DNA of 64,000 nucleotides from Sorghum bicolor (lineage: Eukaryota > Streptophyta > Magnoliopsida > Poales > Poaceae), in NCBI RefSeq assembly GCF_000003195.3, contig NC_012873.2:24401317-24465316 (forward strand), written 5' to 3'. Below the pieces are notes generated by a model, which worked only from the letters and a program-made list of their open reading frames with translations, did not search any database and was not told the origin of the DNA. Below, piece after piece: positions 21,433 to 32,400 of the stretch. Position 1 is the stretch's first letter, and the number at the start of each line of letters is the position of its first letter. Both the position numbers and the translations under genes were made by a program.

Positions 21433-23186
21433 TTGAGCTGACTTGGTCAAACGGTCAACAATCACCCATATGGAATTGTGTCCCTTTTGGGTAGGGGGAA
21501 GTCTCACAATGAAATCCATGCTGATTTCTTCCCACTTCCAACCCGGAACCGACAAAGGTTGCAATAAACCTGCAGGTTTGAGGTGAACTGCCTTTACCCT
21601 GCAGCAAGTATCACACCTAGCAACATAGGCTGCTATCTCCTTTTTCATCTTGGTCCACCAGAAATGAGGTTTCAAGTCTTGGTACATTTTGCTACTACCA
21701 GGATGAATGGACGACTTGGAAGAATGACCTTCATCTAAGTTTTTGTTGCATAGGTCATGGTCTTTAGGTACAACTAGTCGATCATCAAACCATAGTACAC
21801 CCTTCTCACCGACCCTGAAATGCTTGGTGTCTTGATCTTGCATCTTTTCTCTTGATATGGAAAATACCAGGATCAGTCCTTTGGAGCTCTATAACTTGAC
21901 TCTCTAACGAGCAATTGATTACGATGTTGTGCAGGACCACAAGATGCAATAAATTGAACCCTTGCTCTAAGAGAGGTCCAACATGTTGTTTTTGGCTGAG
22001 AGCATCGACTACAACATAGTGTACTTCCAGGTTGTAGTCTTTTATCAATTCCAACCATCTCCTTTGTCTCATGTTTAACTCGGGCTGAGTGAATATATAT
22101 TTGAGGCTCTTATGGTCAGTATAAATGTGACATAGATTACCCAACAGATAATGCCTCCAGAGTTTCAATGCGTGTACAACTACTGCTAACTCTAGATCAT
22201 GAGTCGGGTAGTTGGCTTCGTGCTTCCTCAGCTGCTGGGAGGCGTAGGCAATAACGCGGCCTTCTTGCATAAGTACACTCCCTAGGCCAGTGCCAGATGC
22301 ATCACAAAAGACATCAAATGGCTTTTCAATTTCATGCTATGCCAAAACAGGAGCAGTGGTCAGCAGGTGACGTAAAGCGGTGAAAGTGACTTCACACTCC
22401 TGAGACCACACAAACTTCACATCTTTTTGAAGTAGCTTTGTCATAGGCTTGGCTACTTTGGAGAAGTCTGTAATAAAGCAACAATAATATCCAGCTAGAC
22501 CGAGAAAACTCCGAACCTCATGCACCGAAGTCGGGGCCTTCTAGTCTAGCACCTCCTGCACCTTTGACGGATCAACAGAAATACGCGTCTTCAGATAAAA
22601 TATGGCCTAGGAAAGGCACTTTCTTCAGCCAAAACTCACATTTGTTGAACTTGACATAGAGTCGATGTTCTCGCAATCTAGTGTGGACAATCCGAAGGTG
22701 CTTCTCATGGTCTTGGGCATTTTCAGAATACACGAATATGTCATCGATGAACACTACCACAAACTTATCCAGTTCAGGCATGAACACCGAATTCATCAGG
22801 TACATGAAATGAGGAAGGGCATTAGTCAGACCAAAGGACATGACTAGATACTCATACAGTCTGTACCTGGTAGAGAAAGCTGTTTTAGGAATGTCTTTCG
22901 GGTCGGATCTTGATTTAATGATACCCGGACCTCAGATCAATCTTCGAGAATACCTTAGCTTTAGCTAATTGATCAAACAGGATATCAATGCGAGGCAGGG
23001 GATACTTGTTTTTGATAGTCACGGCATTCAGCGGACGATAGTCTACACACATACGTAGAGACTTGTCCTTCTTTTTGACAAAGAGAGCCGGACAACACCA
23101 CGGAGAAGAACTAGGCTGAATAAGACCCTTCTCTAGGAGTTCTTGCAATTGCTTCTTCAATTCTGCCAATTCATTGGGTGGCATTC
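21433..23186 (-). pseudogene. pol: Element E reverse transcriptase, RNase H and truncated integrase
   Basis: Minus-strand motifs: [16 protein letters not shown] (23184-22915), catalytic FIDD in [12 protein letters not shown] (about 22750), the connection [15 protein letters not shown], RNase H with [17 protein letters not shown] (about 22090), and the integrase zinc region with [12 protein letters not shown] and YVARCDTC. The first integrase core strand (MDFIVRLPP) is last. The rest of integrase, including the second and third catalytic residues and the chromodomain, is deleted. The frames at 23184, 22841, 22525 and 21843 differ, so indels are many. Confidence 0.85.
23182..23186. repeat. Target site duplication, left copy (CATTC) of element F
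   Basis: CATTC directly precedes the LTR at 23187 and is repeated at 37714-37718 after the other LTR. Removing F and one copy rejoins the protease-to-reverse-transcriptase linker of E in frame. Confidence 0.94.
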
Positions 23187-23664
23187 TGCAACACCCTAGG
23201 TGTTAAGCATGCACTTAGCCTTGCCAAAGCAATGCATAAGCATTCTCATCAAGCATAGCATCACATGAGCATGTCATTCATCCAAAATATGATTTTATGT
23301 GCTTTATTCCATGTAATTTAAATATGTTAAAAATATGATGCTTGCTTCTAAAATCGTGAAATATTCAAACCTGGTTGAATTGTGTGCAAGAAGATTTAAG
23401 AATATTTTTGTGCAATTTTTGGAGCCATAGAATTTGAGAAATCGAAATTTTGCAAAAATCCCCAAAATGAATTTATTTGAAAACCTAGAACTAGTTTTAA
23501 TTGGTAATTCAAATTCTAATTGGAATTTAGTCTTGCTTATTAAAACAAAGTTGTAGGGTTTTTGTTTTGGAACAACTTTGCTTTTGAGGGAAAAGGGTGG
23601 AAATGATTTTCAAATGGTCAAATGAATTTAGAAAAGAATTTGAGAAAAGAAATTCAAAAAAAAA

Positions 23665-24210
23665 ATGGAAAATGGGACAGGCGCTGCTGGGCCAACCCCG
23701 CCTCCCTTTCGGTCCAGCCAGCAGCCCAGCCTGCCTCCCCCTCCCCTCTCTCCCGCGCGCGCGGCGCCCGCCTCGCTCCACCCGGCGCCGGCCACGTGGC
23801 GGCCGTACGCCGGCGTCGTGGACGCGTCGCGGCCGACCGGCTTAACCTTGTCGGGACACCGACCTGAGCCCCCAGGCCGCTCCACTCGCTCTGTCGCCCG
23901 CGCCTCCCTCTCTCCTTCCTCCGCTCGCGAGCGCAACCGCAGCCGTAGGAGCTCCGCCGCAGCGCCATCGCCGGAGAAGCTCCACTACTCACCGCCGGCC
24001 ACGCCAGTGCCCCAACCTCGACGCCAAAACGACCAGCACACTCGCCGTCGTCGCGGTAAGCTCCTGCGAACGCTCTACCGAGGTGAGAGCCCGTCGAACG
24101 CCGTAAATCGCTCATCGGAGTTGCTCCGACCTCGCCGGAGAGCTCCGCCGCGTCGAACCTCGTTCGTTTCCGTCTCGTTTCGCTTGCTTTTTGGCACGTT
24201 AGATCCGTAG
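23665..24210 (+). other. GC-rich island with 181-codon open frame in F 5' LTR
   Basis: The frame is rich in Pro, Arg, Ser and Ala and starts MENGTGAAGPTPPP. It is kept open in the other LTR copy (34204-34800). Low-complexity composition and no domain argue against a normal protein. A GTAAGC splice-donor match sits at 24056 inside the frame. I read the island as promoter and transcribed leader rather than as a gene. Confidence 0.5.
23791..23800 (+). promoter_or_regulatory. G-box (GCCACGTGGC) in F 5' LTR
   Basis: This perfect 10-bp palindrome with a CACGTG core is a strong binding site for plant bZIP and bHLH factors. It lies in the GC island and is conserved in the 3' LTR (34381-34390). Confidence 0.6.
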
Positions 24211-25489
24211 TTCGACGGGGAAGTTCGGAGGAGCCCTTGCGCGTGTTCTAGTGCACCGAAGCAGCCTGGACACGGCGAGCAGCGCGGCCGTGCCACCATG
24301 CGCGCCCGTTGGAGGTGCTCTGGCCTTCCTCCGGCCAATCCGAGGGTACCCCAAGGTGCGCCTCGCTGCGGGGAGCACAATGGTGCTCACCTTGTGGCCG
24401 TGAACCTCACCGCCGGCGAGATCCGCTCGTCGGAGGTACCCTCCCTCTCGGTCACACTGACCAGTGGGGTCAGAGGCCCACTGTCAGTCGCAGGGGGACC
24501 GCGTTGGGTGTAGATCTGGGTGTCTTTAGTGTTTTTTATCCCGATTTCGAATTGATTTTCAGAAAACAATTTCCAGAAATTGATTTAAAGGTTATAAAAT
24601 CCATATCTTGAGTTCTACAGCTCCAAATCTGATGAAATAAATTTTTATGAGCTCTATAATTCCAAATCTATAGCATGGAATGATTGCATGTCATGTTGGA
24701 GTAACTTTTTTGTGCAATTATATTTAATCCATGTTTTTGCTGGATTTGAAAAATGCATAGTAATTAAATTATGACTCAGACAAATGTGCAACTTGTTTTG
24801 TTGGCTCTGCAGGTATGTTTGGTCACTGGGAAAATGTTGCTACACATTATTTGGTGTATAAATGAATTTATAGTGATTTAAATGCTTGCATGCCAGTGGT
24901 TTATGATTTTTAATAAAAATCTGGACCATGCAATTAATCTGGTAATTTTTGTGGGTGTTTCTTATGATATTAGACAAATTATAAAAATATGAAATCTGCT
25001 GTTTGACACTTATACCACAGTAGAGTAATTGTACTTGCCTTTGTTAATTAATCTTGTGATTTTTGTAGCTCAAAATAAGTATCCAAAAATTATGAAAATT
25101 TTGTGGTGGACTTTGTGCTTAACTGGTAGTCTCCTGTAATTTTTGTGGGATTTATTGATGAACAGAACTGCATGCAAATTTTTGATGGGCCTAGAAATGA
25201 ATAAAGAAATTGTGAATTGTTATATGTAGATTAAGTAGAATAAAAGGGGATTTGGTGTATCTTTGAAGTATCTTGTGAGTTGCTGGTTACACTTGAAAAT
25301 AATTCTGTAAGAAAGAAGGAAATGGATGCTTAGTGTAATTACATGTTCTTGGATGATGTTGACTACATTGTAAAGAACATGACCAACTGAATCACCTATG
25401 CATCATGTCATGGTCTTTTGGTACCTTCTCATACAAGCAGCCACTCGGGCATCTCGCACTCCACTCATGAGCACACATGCATCATACAG

Positions 25490-25644
25490 GCTCATAGGAG
25501 AACGAGGTGGGACCCGAGGAGCCAGAGGAGATCCAGGAGCAGGAACCTCCGGAAGCACCGGAACCCGAAGAAGAGCTACAGGAGTCTAGCACGTTTGAGA
25601 AAGGCAAGCCCCGGAGCATTCTAAGTCTCCCTATTTCTCGCTAA
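25490..25644 (+). other. Exon-like acidic segment in F 5' LTR
   Basis: After an acceptor-like CATACAG, the frame reads ENEVGPEEPEEIQEQEPPEA and continues Glu/Pro-rich before the end GKPRSILSLPISR and TAA. The same segment at 36080-36249 keeps the frame apart from one TAG. The 5' copy has a TAG just before ENEV, and it has lost about 18 bp (CysProAspHisArg-type residues) present in the 3' copy. It could be a remnant coding exon or a spliced leader exon. Confidence 0.35.
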
Positions 25645-27110
25645 CTTACATGATATATTATGCGGGTTCTATTATATTGCATTTAAGTGATAGGAGTTGG
25701 TTGATACTGTTGATGCATTGGTACTCCTTGATATCGCCGCTCGTTTATCTACCTTGTCCTATGTAGATAGGTACGGAATCTATGCTTAGCTTGCTTAGCC
25801 CGGTAGAAGTCGGGTGATTTCCTGTCACCTGCGAGATATAGGTGGATACCTGCTTGATTAAGCAGTAATTGCTTTGGGAAAAGAATAACTAAGTGTGGAA
25901 TGGAATTGGAGACCGGGTAGGGTCTTATGGTGGGTTGACCATAGTGCCCCTGCCTGTGTCGATTAAGGACCGATCGTTGACGGCCCTCTTGTCATGTTGA
26001 ACGCATGCCCCACACTTAGCTGGAAGGATAAGTCATTCCGACCGCGAAGCCTGAACACTATCCGGGCCGGGAATCGAGCCGCCATGCGCTGTATTGGTGA
26101 TGGTTGAGAAGAACGACGAGGGCGAAGCGCGCAACCTTGGTATACCTTGGATACCTCGGTCGCCAGAACGGTCCTCGGGTACTGGCGGTTCCTGCCGAAC
26201 CCGCGAATTGGTCCTGGATGGTGTAATACGGTAATCTGTAGCTCACTTGATCAGTGAGTGTGGTTTGTGTGGGGAATACCTCGCCAGCTGGTTAGAAATC
26301 GATTCGAATCGCCATCGCTCCTGGATAGTGAGCACTTGACATGAGCTTCGTCCTCGTAGTAAGGACTATGGAACACTTGGGTTATAATGATAAATGGTTG
26401 CATGAATGCTATGATGAGGTACCATCATATCATCATACTTGCATGTAATAGTACAGGTGCAAACCTAGATAATAGGTAATGATACTTTCAACTTGAGCAA
26501 TTTAAAAGAAGAAAGATTTATGTAAGCTTTGTTGAAAGAATCTTGCGGTTTTGCAAAAAGGTTGTCAGCTACCCCACTATATAGCCTTCATGATCCTTGT
26601 AGAGTCTTTATTTTGAGTTTATGACGGGTAAGTCTAGCTGAGTACATTCTCGTACTCAGGGTTCTATTCCCATGTTATTTTGGAGATGGTCAAATGTACT
26701 ATGGTTATTGCATTCTCTGTCTGTACCCAGCCATGGGTGATGACTAGACCAAGGGCGATGGTCACTCTGTCTTCTCTGTTGCTTTTGTGGGAATGACCGA
26801 ATTATGGCACTATATCAGACTTAGTATGTGTGTGTTATTTTCGAACGATGAAGCTTCCGCTACTGCAAACTTGGTTTGTAATAATTTTAAGAACTCCGAT
26901 GTATTTTAAAGAATGTTGTAATATGGATGTACCAGTGGATGGCGACCGCTAAACTTATTACGATCTTGGATGTATGTACGATATGTGGTTTGAAATCCTT
27001 CGAGATTTCACGGACTACCGGGATTATATGGGCTTAAGCTCGATGGTTTGACTATGCAAATGGTCACTATTAGGCTTAATCTCCTATAATTTGGGCGGTT
27101 CTGTTACAGC

Positions 27111-27122
27111 TGGCACCGGAGC
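27111..27122 (+). other. Primer binding site of element F (initiator Met tRNA-like)
   Basis: TGGCACCGGAGC lies 2 nt after the LTR. It differs from the usual TGGTATCAGAGC of chromoviruses by three transition-type changes. Confidence 0.65.
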
Positions 27123-27929
27123 AAGGTTTAGCGAGTTACTGTTCATAAGTACGTTCTAAACCAAATCTAAACCGGTTTAATAAAAGGTTTTATTAATTAA
27201 TGATGATCAAGGTGTCAAACTAAGTTTTAAAAAAATATCTAGTGTGCCATGGTCATATTCTTTATGCCCAGTTAAGGACTCTAAGGTGGCTAGTTAAGTA
27301 CTGACTTGGGGGTTAATGCATCATATTTCTACTTCGTCGCTCATACGGCGTGCAATAGTATGAGTACCATTCATTTGAGTGGTAATGTATGGATCAATTT
27401 TTCCTCTACGCCCCGGTAAGTGGGAGCTGTGAGAGCATGATCGGATACACTGCCGGTCTAGGGGAGTGTTGTTAGGTGCTGTATCATGCACACATGTCTT
27501 GGTGTGTTTGGGAACAGTACCGCATGTTGGGAATTCCATCCTGAGAGGCGATGTCGTCATTAGGGCGATGATGTGGGTAGTAACACGTCATATGCATGGA
27601 CGGGTTTCTGTGTATGTGGGGTGTATAGCTTTAAATTCTTGTTATGCATGAGCATACTGTGGTTAGGCTGAAATGAGTTTTCTGCAAGTACACTAACCAC
27701 GTTCTCGCTTAGGACGCTAGTTACGTTATGAGAGAACGTTGTGTGCCACCGCATATACCGCTTAGTACTAACTTTTGTTTCTTAAGTTTGTGAGATCGTA
27801 AGTTCGTGCATACATCATGTTTCTTTCATATCATTGCTTACTTTCCCCCTTAATTTAATCTGTCCCAATTCTAAATAAAATAATTAAAGATAATCCTCGC
27901 TCCCACCCAAGGTATTCCATTTGCAGCAG
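27123..27929 (+). other. Element F untranslated leader
   Basis: AT-rich leader with no long frame on the plus strand. It ends with TTTGCAGCAG directly before the ATG at 27930, which would serve as a splice acceptor. Confidence 0.55.
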
Positions 27930-28973
27930 ATGGCACGCACTAGGCTCACCGCTCGCAAATCCACTGGTGGGCGGGCCCCTCACCATCCGTTGGCAGCTAG
28001 GAGCTCACGATATAAGAGCATGTTTCTGGAGGAGTTTGGGATGCCCACTTTGCTTTGGAGTGTGCTCAGTTCGATGGGGTATCCTGAAGGATGGGAGCCT
28101 CGCTACTATTGGGATAAGGAGCAGCTTGGTGACAGGACCATAGTGGGGATCGAGGCAGTTGTCCCTACCAGTGGAGGTGACCCCACCTGGGGCGGCTGGG
28201 TGTACGAGTCCTGAGGTGCCACGCCTTTCCACGGTGCCAGCAGGGCAGCTTTCGCAGTTCTGAGGGACCTCATGGAGAGGTTTCCATAGGAGCTGGCCCA
28301 CGCCTTCGCTGGGGTGTTTCCCCGGGGTGACCCCTACACTTTGGTGTGGGATCAGTCCGAGGTGAACGCTCTAGAGAGGAGTGCGGATGAGGACCAGCAC
28401 AGTGACAGCGCAGCTATGAGTGCTATGTACGCCTTGATGAAGACCTATGGAGGCCTGGAGCGTTGTTTGGGTCGCTTGTCCGGGTCTCTTCTCACAGTCC
28501 AGGATGAGAAGCGTCAGCTGCAGCGTGAGTTCGACTCTGAGGTTGAGAGGCTGCAGGCAGAGTTGGCCCGCGTGACCCAAGAGAGGGACCAGGCGGTCCA
28601 GAAGAATAGTGAGCTGATCCAGGACTTGCTTGTAGTGCGAGAGCAGAGAGACAGGGTGACTACTGCTCACAGGAACTGCGAGCGCATGCTAGTCCATGTG
28701 CTTGGTTAGAGGAATGAAGCCTGGCATGAGGAGGACACTTTGAGGGCCCGATAGCTAGAGCTTGAGCAGCAGCTAGCTAATGCTGAGGAGTACAATGAGA
28801 ACTTGCATGAGGAGATCCACCAGCTGCATAACCAGCTCCACCCTCACCACCTGCCTGGAGCAGCTGAGCTAGACTCTGAGGACGAGATGGACACGGATCC
28901 CGAGATAGGAGCAGCTGCTAGTGGAGATGAGGACGAGGAGGGCTCCGGCATGGACAGTGACCATAGCGAGTAG
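27930..28973 (+). pseudogene. Element F upstream ORF with a histone H3 tail-like N-terminus
   Basis: One frame of 347 codons from the ATG at 27930 to TAG 28971, broken by stops at 28212, 28287, 28707 and 28752. After the initiator Met it reads ARTRLTARKSTGGRAP, matching the histone H3 tail at residues 1-3, 6-13, 15 and 16 and again at Leu20 and Ala21. Lys4, Lys9 and Lys14 of H3 are Arg, Lys and Arg here, so the ARKS motif around Lys9 is intact. The rest is not histone: a Trp/Tyr-rich region, a coiled coil (about 28490-28700), a second Glu/Gln helix (28755-28850) and an acidic tail. It lies between the primer site and gag. I do not recognise the family; the function is unknown. Confidence 0.7.
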
Positions 28974-29293
28974 ATGCTAGGGCTCTAGAACCAGTCCTTC
29001 TTCTTTTATTGTTGTTGCATGGCATGTCTTGTAATTTTGGATCTGGGCTATGTAAAACTTTATGAGATAATGTTGAAAGTCCAGTGTATGTATGCTGGCG
29101 AGTTTGGATGTATACAAATGTTGTTGGTTGAATGTTGAGTAATTCGTTAGCGATGTTGTGCGTAGATGATGAATTGTTGGGCCTCTATTTATTGCGTGAA
29201 TTTATTCCCTCAGTAAATTCAGTATGGCAAAATTCTACACATGTCTACCATTGATGGCAACTCCTAACGATTGCTTATCATTGACGTATGCAG
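28974..29293 (+). other. Element F spacer between upstream ORF and gag
   Basis: No gene is seen. It ends ACGTATGCAG directly before the ATG at 29294, the same CAG-ATG arrangement as before the upstream ORF. Confidence 0.5.
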
Positions 29294-30410
29294 ATGGTGC
29301 AAACACGTGGCGGGGGTAATAGCAACCCGGGTCTTGGAGCAGGTACATCCGGAGGTGGGGCTCAACGGAATGAGGACAGAGCACCATCACCGCCACCACC
29401 ACCGCCTCCTCCGTATACTGTGGATGTGTTTTTCGCTCAGTTTCTGGGGAGTCAACGCAACATGGAACAAATGCAGCGCAATATGGAAGAGGCTCTGCGC
29501 AACATAGCTGACAACACCCGTCGTGGGGATAACCAGGGCGACCGTGAAGTCAACCAGTACAGCTCTTTCAAGGACTTCATGGATACCAAGCCACCAGTCT
29601 TCAATGAGGCTTTGGAACCGCTCGAGGCAGATGAGTGGATCAACACCATGGAGCAGAAGTTTCGTCTTCTTCGGATGACAGAAGAACTTAAGGCTGAGTA
29701 TGCGGCACACCAGTTGCAGGGACCCGCTGGGATTTGGTGGTCCATCACCATACTACCTACCCAGAGGGCACCCCAATTACCTGGAACCGCTTCACCGCCG
29801 CGTTCCGAGGAAATTATATTCCTCCGGGTGTGGTGGAAATGAAGGTTGGGGAGTTCATGAGGCTGTCCCAGGGGACGAAGTCTGTGAAGGAGTATCTGCA
29901 CGCTTTCAATAATCTCGCCCGCTACGCCCCTGAGTTCGTGAACACGGAGGCCAAAAAGATTGCTAGTTTCCAGAGAGGCTTGAATCCAAAGATGCTGAAA
30001 ACCATGGGTACAGGGACCCGGGCTACCTTCAATGCGTACATCAGTGACTGTCTAACCCAGGAAAACAATAACAACAACTATAGTGCATCCAAGTCTCGTA
30101 AGAGGGCTTTCGAAGCCGGGTCATGCCAGTCCAGGGCACCAGTGGCAGGGCGACAGCAGTATCGTCCTCCTGCCCCAGGTGCTAGGTTCAGACCACCGCA
30201 GAGGAGGAACACCGGGCATCCAACGCAGCAGAAGCCGTACAAGGTGGCGATAGCTCCTGCCAAGCCAAAGGCAATTCAAGCTGCAGCACCTGCCGCCAAC
30301 AATGCGACCAAGGGTCCATGCTATAACTGCCACAAGATGGGGCACTTTGCTAAGGAATGTCCCTACCCCAAGAGGCAACAGCCGACCTATCCAGCTCGCG
30401 TGCACCATAC
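29294..30410 (+). pseudogene. gag: Element F gag with one frameshift
   Basis: The chosen start is the ATG at 29294 (MVQTRGGG); an in-frame ATG two codons upstream is possible. A Pro-rich stretch (29388-29412) precedes the capsid domain, with DFMDTKPPVFNEA, WINTMEQKFRLL and GPAGIWW. A 1-nt loss at about 29740 shifts the frame; the capsid continues with [31 protein letters not shown] and [10 protein letters not shown] zinc knuckle [14 protein letters not shown] follows (Cys 30319, Cys 30328, His 30343, Cys 30358). Gag would coat and package the element RNA. Confidence 0.9.
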
Positions 30411-32400
30411 CTCGATCGAGGAGATCCCGGAAGGAGAACCGGTAACAGCTGGTATGTTTCCTGTCAACCAACATCTTGCAGTTGTTTTGTTTGATTCTGG
30501 ATCATCGCATTCATTCATGAGGCAAGCATTTGCACAAAAGCATGACCAGCCAGTTACTGAGTTGGGTTATGGCTACCGCATCAGCTCAGCAGGGGCAGAT
30601 GTGTTGACTAATAGAGTGGTTCGAGGGGCAACCCTGGATATAAGTGGCCGAGTGTTTCGAGTGAATTTAGTGGTCATGCCTGGGTTAGTTTTGGATGTTA
30701 TCATGGGCATGAACTGGATGAGAGAATGGGATGTTACCATAGATACTGGGAAAAGGATGTTATCTCTCAGAGAACCCCAGGGCAGTAGCTCGTTTCAAGT
30801 ACCTCTGCCCCGTCGTCTTGACTTTGCTAGCATCTCTTGTGCTACGCACGTGGTTCCCTTACCACAGATCCCAGTAGTCTGTGAGTTCCCTGATGTTTTT
30901 CCCGAGGAATTACCAGGACTTCCCCCATACAGGGAGGTAGAATTCATAATAGAGTTGATACCAGGTACAGCACCAATATCTAGAAGGCCATACCGGATGC
31001 CGCCAAACGAACTCGCTGAGCTGCAGAATCAACTAAAGGAGTTACTGGATAAAGGATTCATTCGGCCAAGCTCGTCAGAATGGGGTTGTCCAGTGTTGTT
31101 CGTGAAAAAGAAGGATCAGTCATTGCGCATGTGCGTGGACTATCGTCCGCTCAATGCAGTGACTGTCAAAAATAAGTATCCTTTGCCGAGGATTGATATC
31201 TTGTTTGATCAGTTGTCCAAGGCAAAAGTGTTTTCCAAGATAGATTTGAGGTCTGGGTATCACCAAATCAAGATTCGTCCGCAAGATATCCCGAAGACTG
31301 CTTTTTCCACCAGATATGGGTTGTATGAGTATCTTGTCATGTCCTTTGGGTTGACGAATGCTCCTGCATACTTCATGTATCTGATGAATTCAGTCTTTAT
31401 GCCAGAATTGGATAAGTTTGTTGTAGTGTTTATCGATGATATCCTGATTTATTCAGAAAATGAGCAAGACCACGCCGAGCATCTGAGAATCGTGTTAACA
31501 CGATTACGAGAGCATCAGTTATATGCCAAGTTCAGCAAGTGTGAGTTCTGGTTGAAGAAAGTTTCTTTCTTAGGACACATTTTATCTGAAGAAGGGATTG
31601 CTGTGGATCCATCAAAAGTGCAGGAAGTCGTGGACTGGAAGGCAACAACTTCTGTTTCGGAAGTTAGGAGTTTTCTCAGTCTGGCCGGGTACTATCGTCG
31701 TTTCATACCTGACTTCTCCAAGTTTGCTAAGCCGATGACTAGTTTGCTGCAAAAGGATCATAAGTTTGTCTGGACGGAAGGGTGTGAGCTAGCCTTCCGC
31801 ACCTTGCGAGAGTTGCTAACCACCGCTCCCGTTCTGGCGCAACCCAATATCGAGAAGCCTTTTGATGTGTTTTGTGACGCGTCGAAAAGTGGCTTGGGAT
31901 GTGTGTTGATGCAAGATGGCAGGGTGATAGCCTATGCTTCACGACAGTTGAGAAAGCACGAAGTCAACTACCCAACTCACGACCTCGAGTTAGCAGCAGC
32001 AGTGCACGCTTTGAAGATTTGGAGACACTATCTGCTAGGAAATAAATGTCATATTTATACCGATCATAAGAGTTTGAAGTACACATTCACTCAGTCTGAG
32101 CTGAATATGAGGCAACGACGGTGGTTAGAGTTAATCAAGGACTATGATCTGGAAGTTCACTATCATCCAGGCAAGGCTAATGTAGTAGCAGACGCTTTGA
32201 GTCGTAAACCGCACTATCAAGAGGTTCAACTGTTGTTTGAAGATGTTTTCAATCTCATGCATCCTGAAGTCTTGTGTCACATACAGCTTAGTTGTTCCCT
32301 CGAGAGTCAAGTCATTGAAGGTCAGAAGGCAGACAAGGGTATTTTCCACATCAAAGCGAAGATCAAGGATGACCCAAAAACTCAGTTTCGAGTTGATGAG
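30411..32400 (+). CDS. pol: Element F protease, reverse transcriptase and RNase H
   Basis: This is an open frame continuous with the gag zinc knuckle. The protease has the active site [12 protein letters not shown] (DSG at 30493-30501) and the second motif DVIMGMNWM. Reverse transcriptase has [47 protein letters not shown] and catalytic FIDD at 31429-31440. RNase H has [25 protein letters not shown] and YTDHKSLKY. All key residues are present and the segment has no stop. It would process the polyprotein and copy the RNA to DNA. The upstream frameshift separates it from the gag start. Confidence 0.93.

Larger units (their letters stand above)
20300..23186 (-). mobile_element. Element E, left (3') segment: Tekay/Del-like chromovirus
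   Basis: A minus-strand element with a truncated 3' LTR (20300-21432), integrase, RNase H and reverse transcriptase up to 23186. It is interrupted there by F. Its protease and gag resume at 37714-38485, where L interrupts it again. It is inserted in LTR C. Confidence 0.85.
23187..27108 (+). repeat. 5' LTR of element F (3922 bp)
   Basis: It begins TGCAACACCC and ends CTGTTACA. It has three parts: an AT-rich start (23187-23660); a GC-rich island (23690-24510) with a G-box, a Pro/Arg-rich open frame and a splice-donor-like GTAAGC at 24056; and a long AT-rich body containing an exon-like acidic segment (25490-25644). Confidence 0.94.

Noticed and set aside
23665..24210. A real protein gene in the F LTR island
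   Set aside because: Pro/Arg-rich low-complexity translation and a splice-donor-like site within it favour a promoter and leader; being open in both LTR copies is expected for recent duplicates.
27930..28000. A captured histone H3 gene or pseudogene
   Set aside because: Similarity ends after about 22 residues; no globular histone fold residues follow, and the frame continues as a coiled-coil and acidic protein collinear with the element.
29388..29412. CCACCACCACC microsatellite
   Set aside because: It encodes the Pro run of F gag, in frame, and needs no separate explanation.
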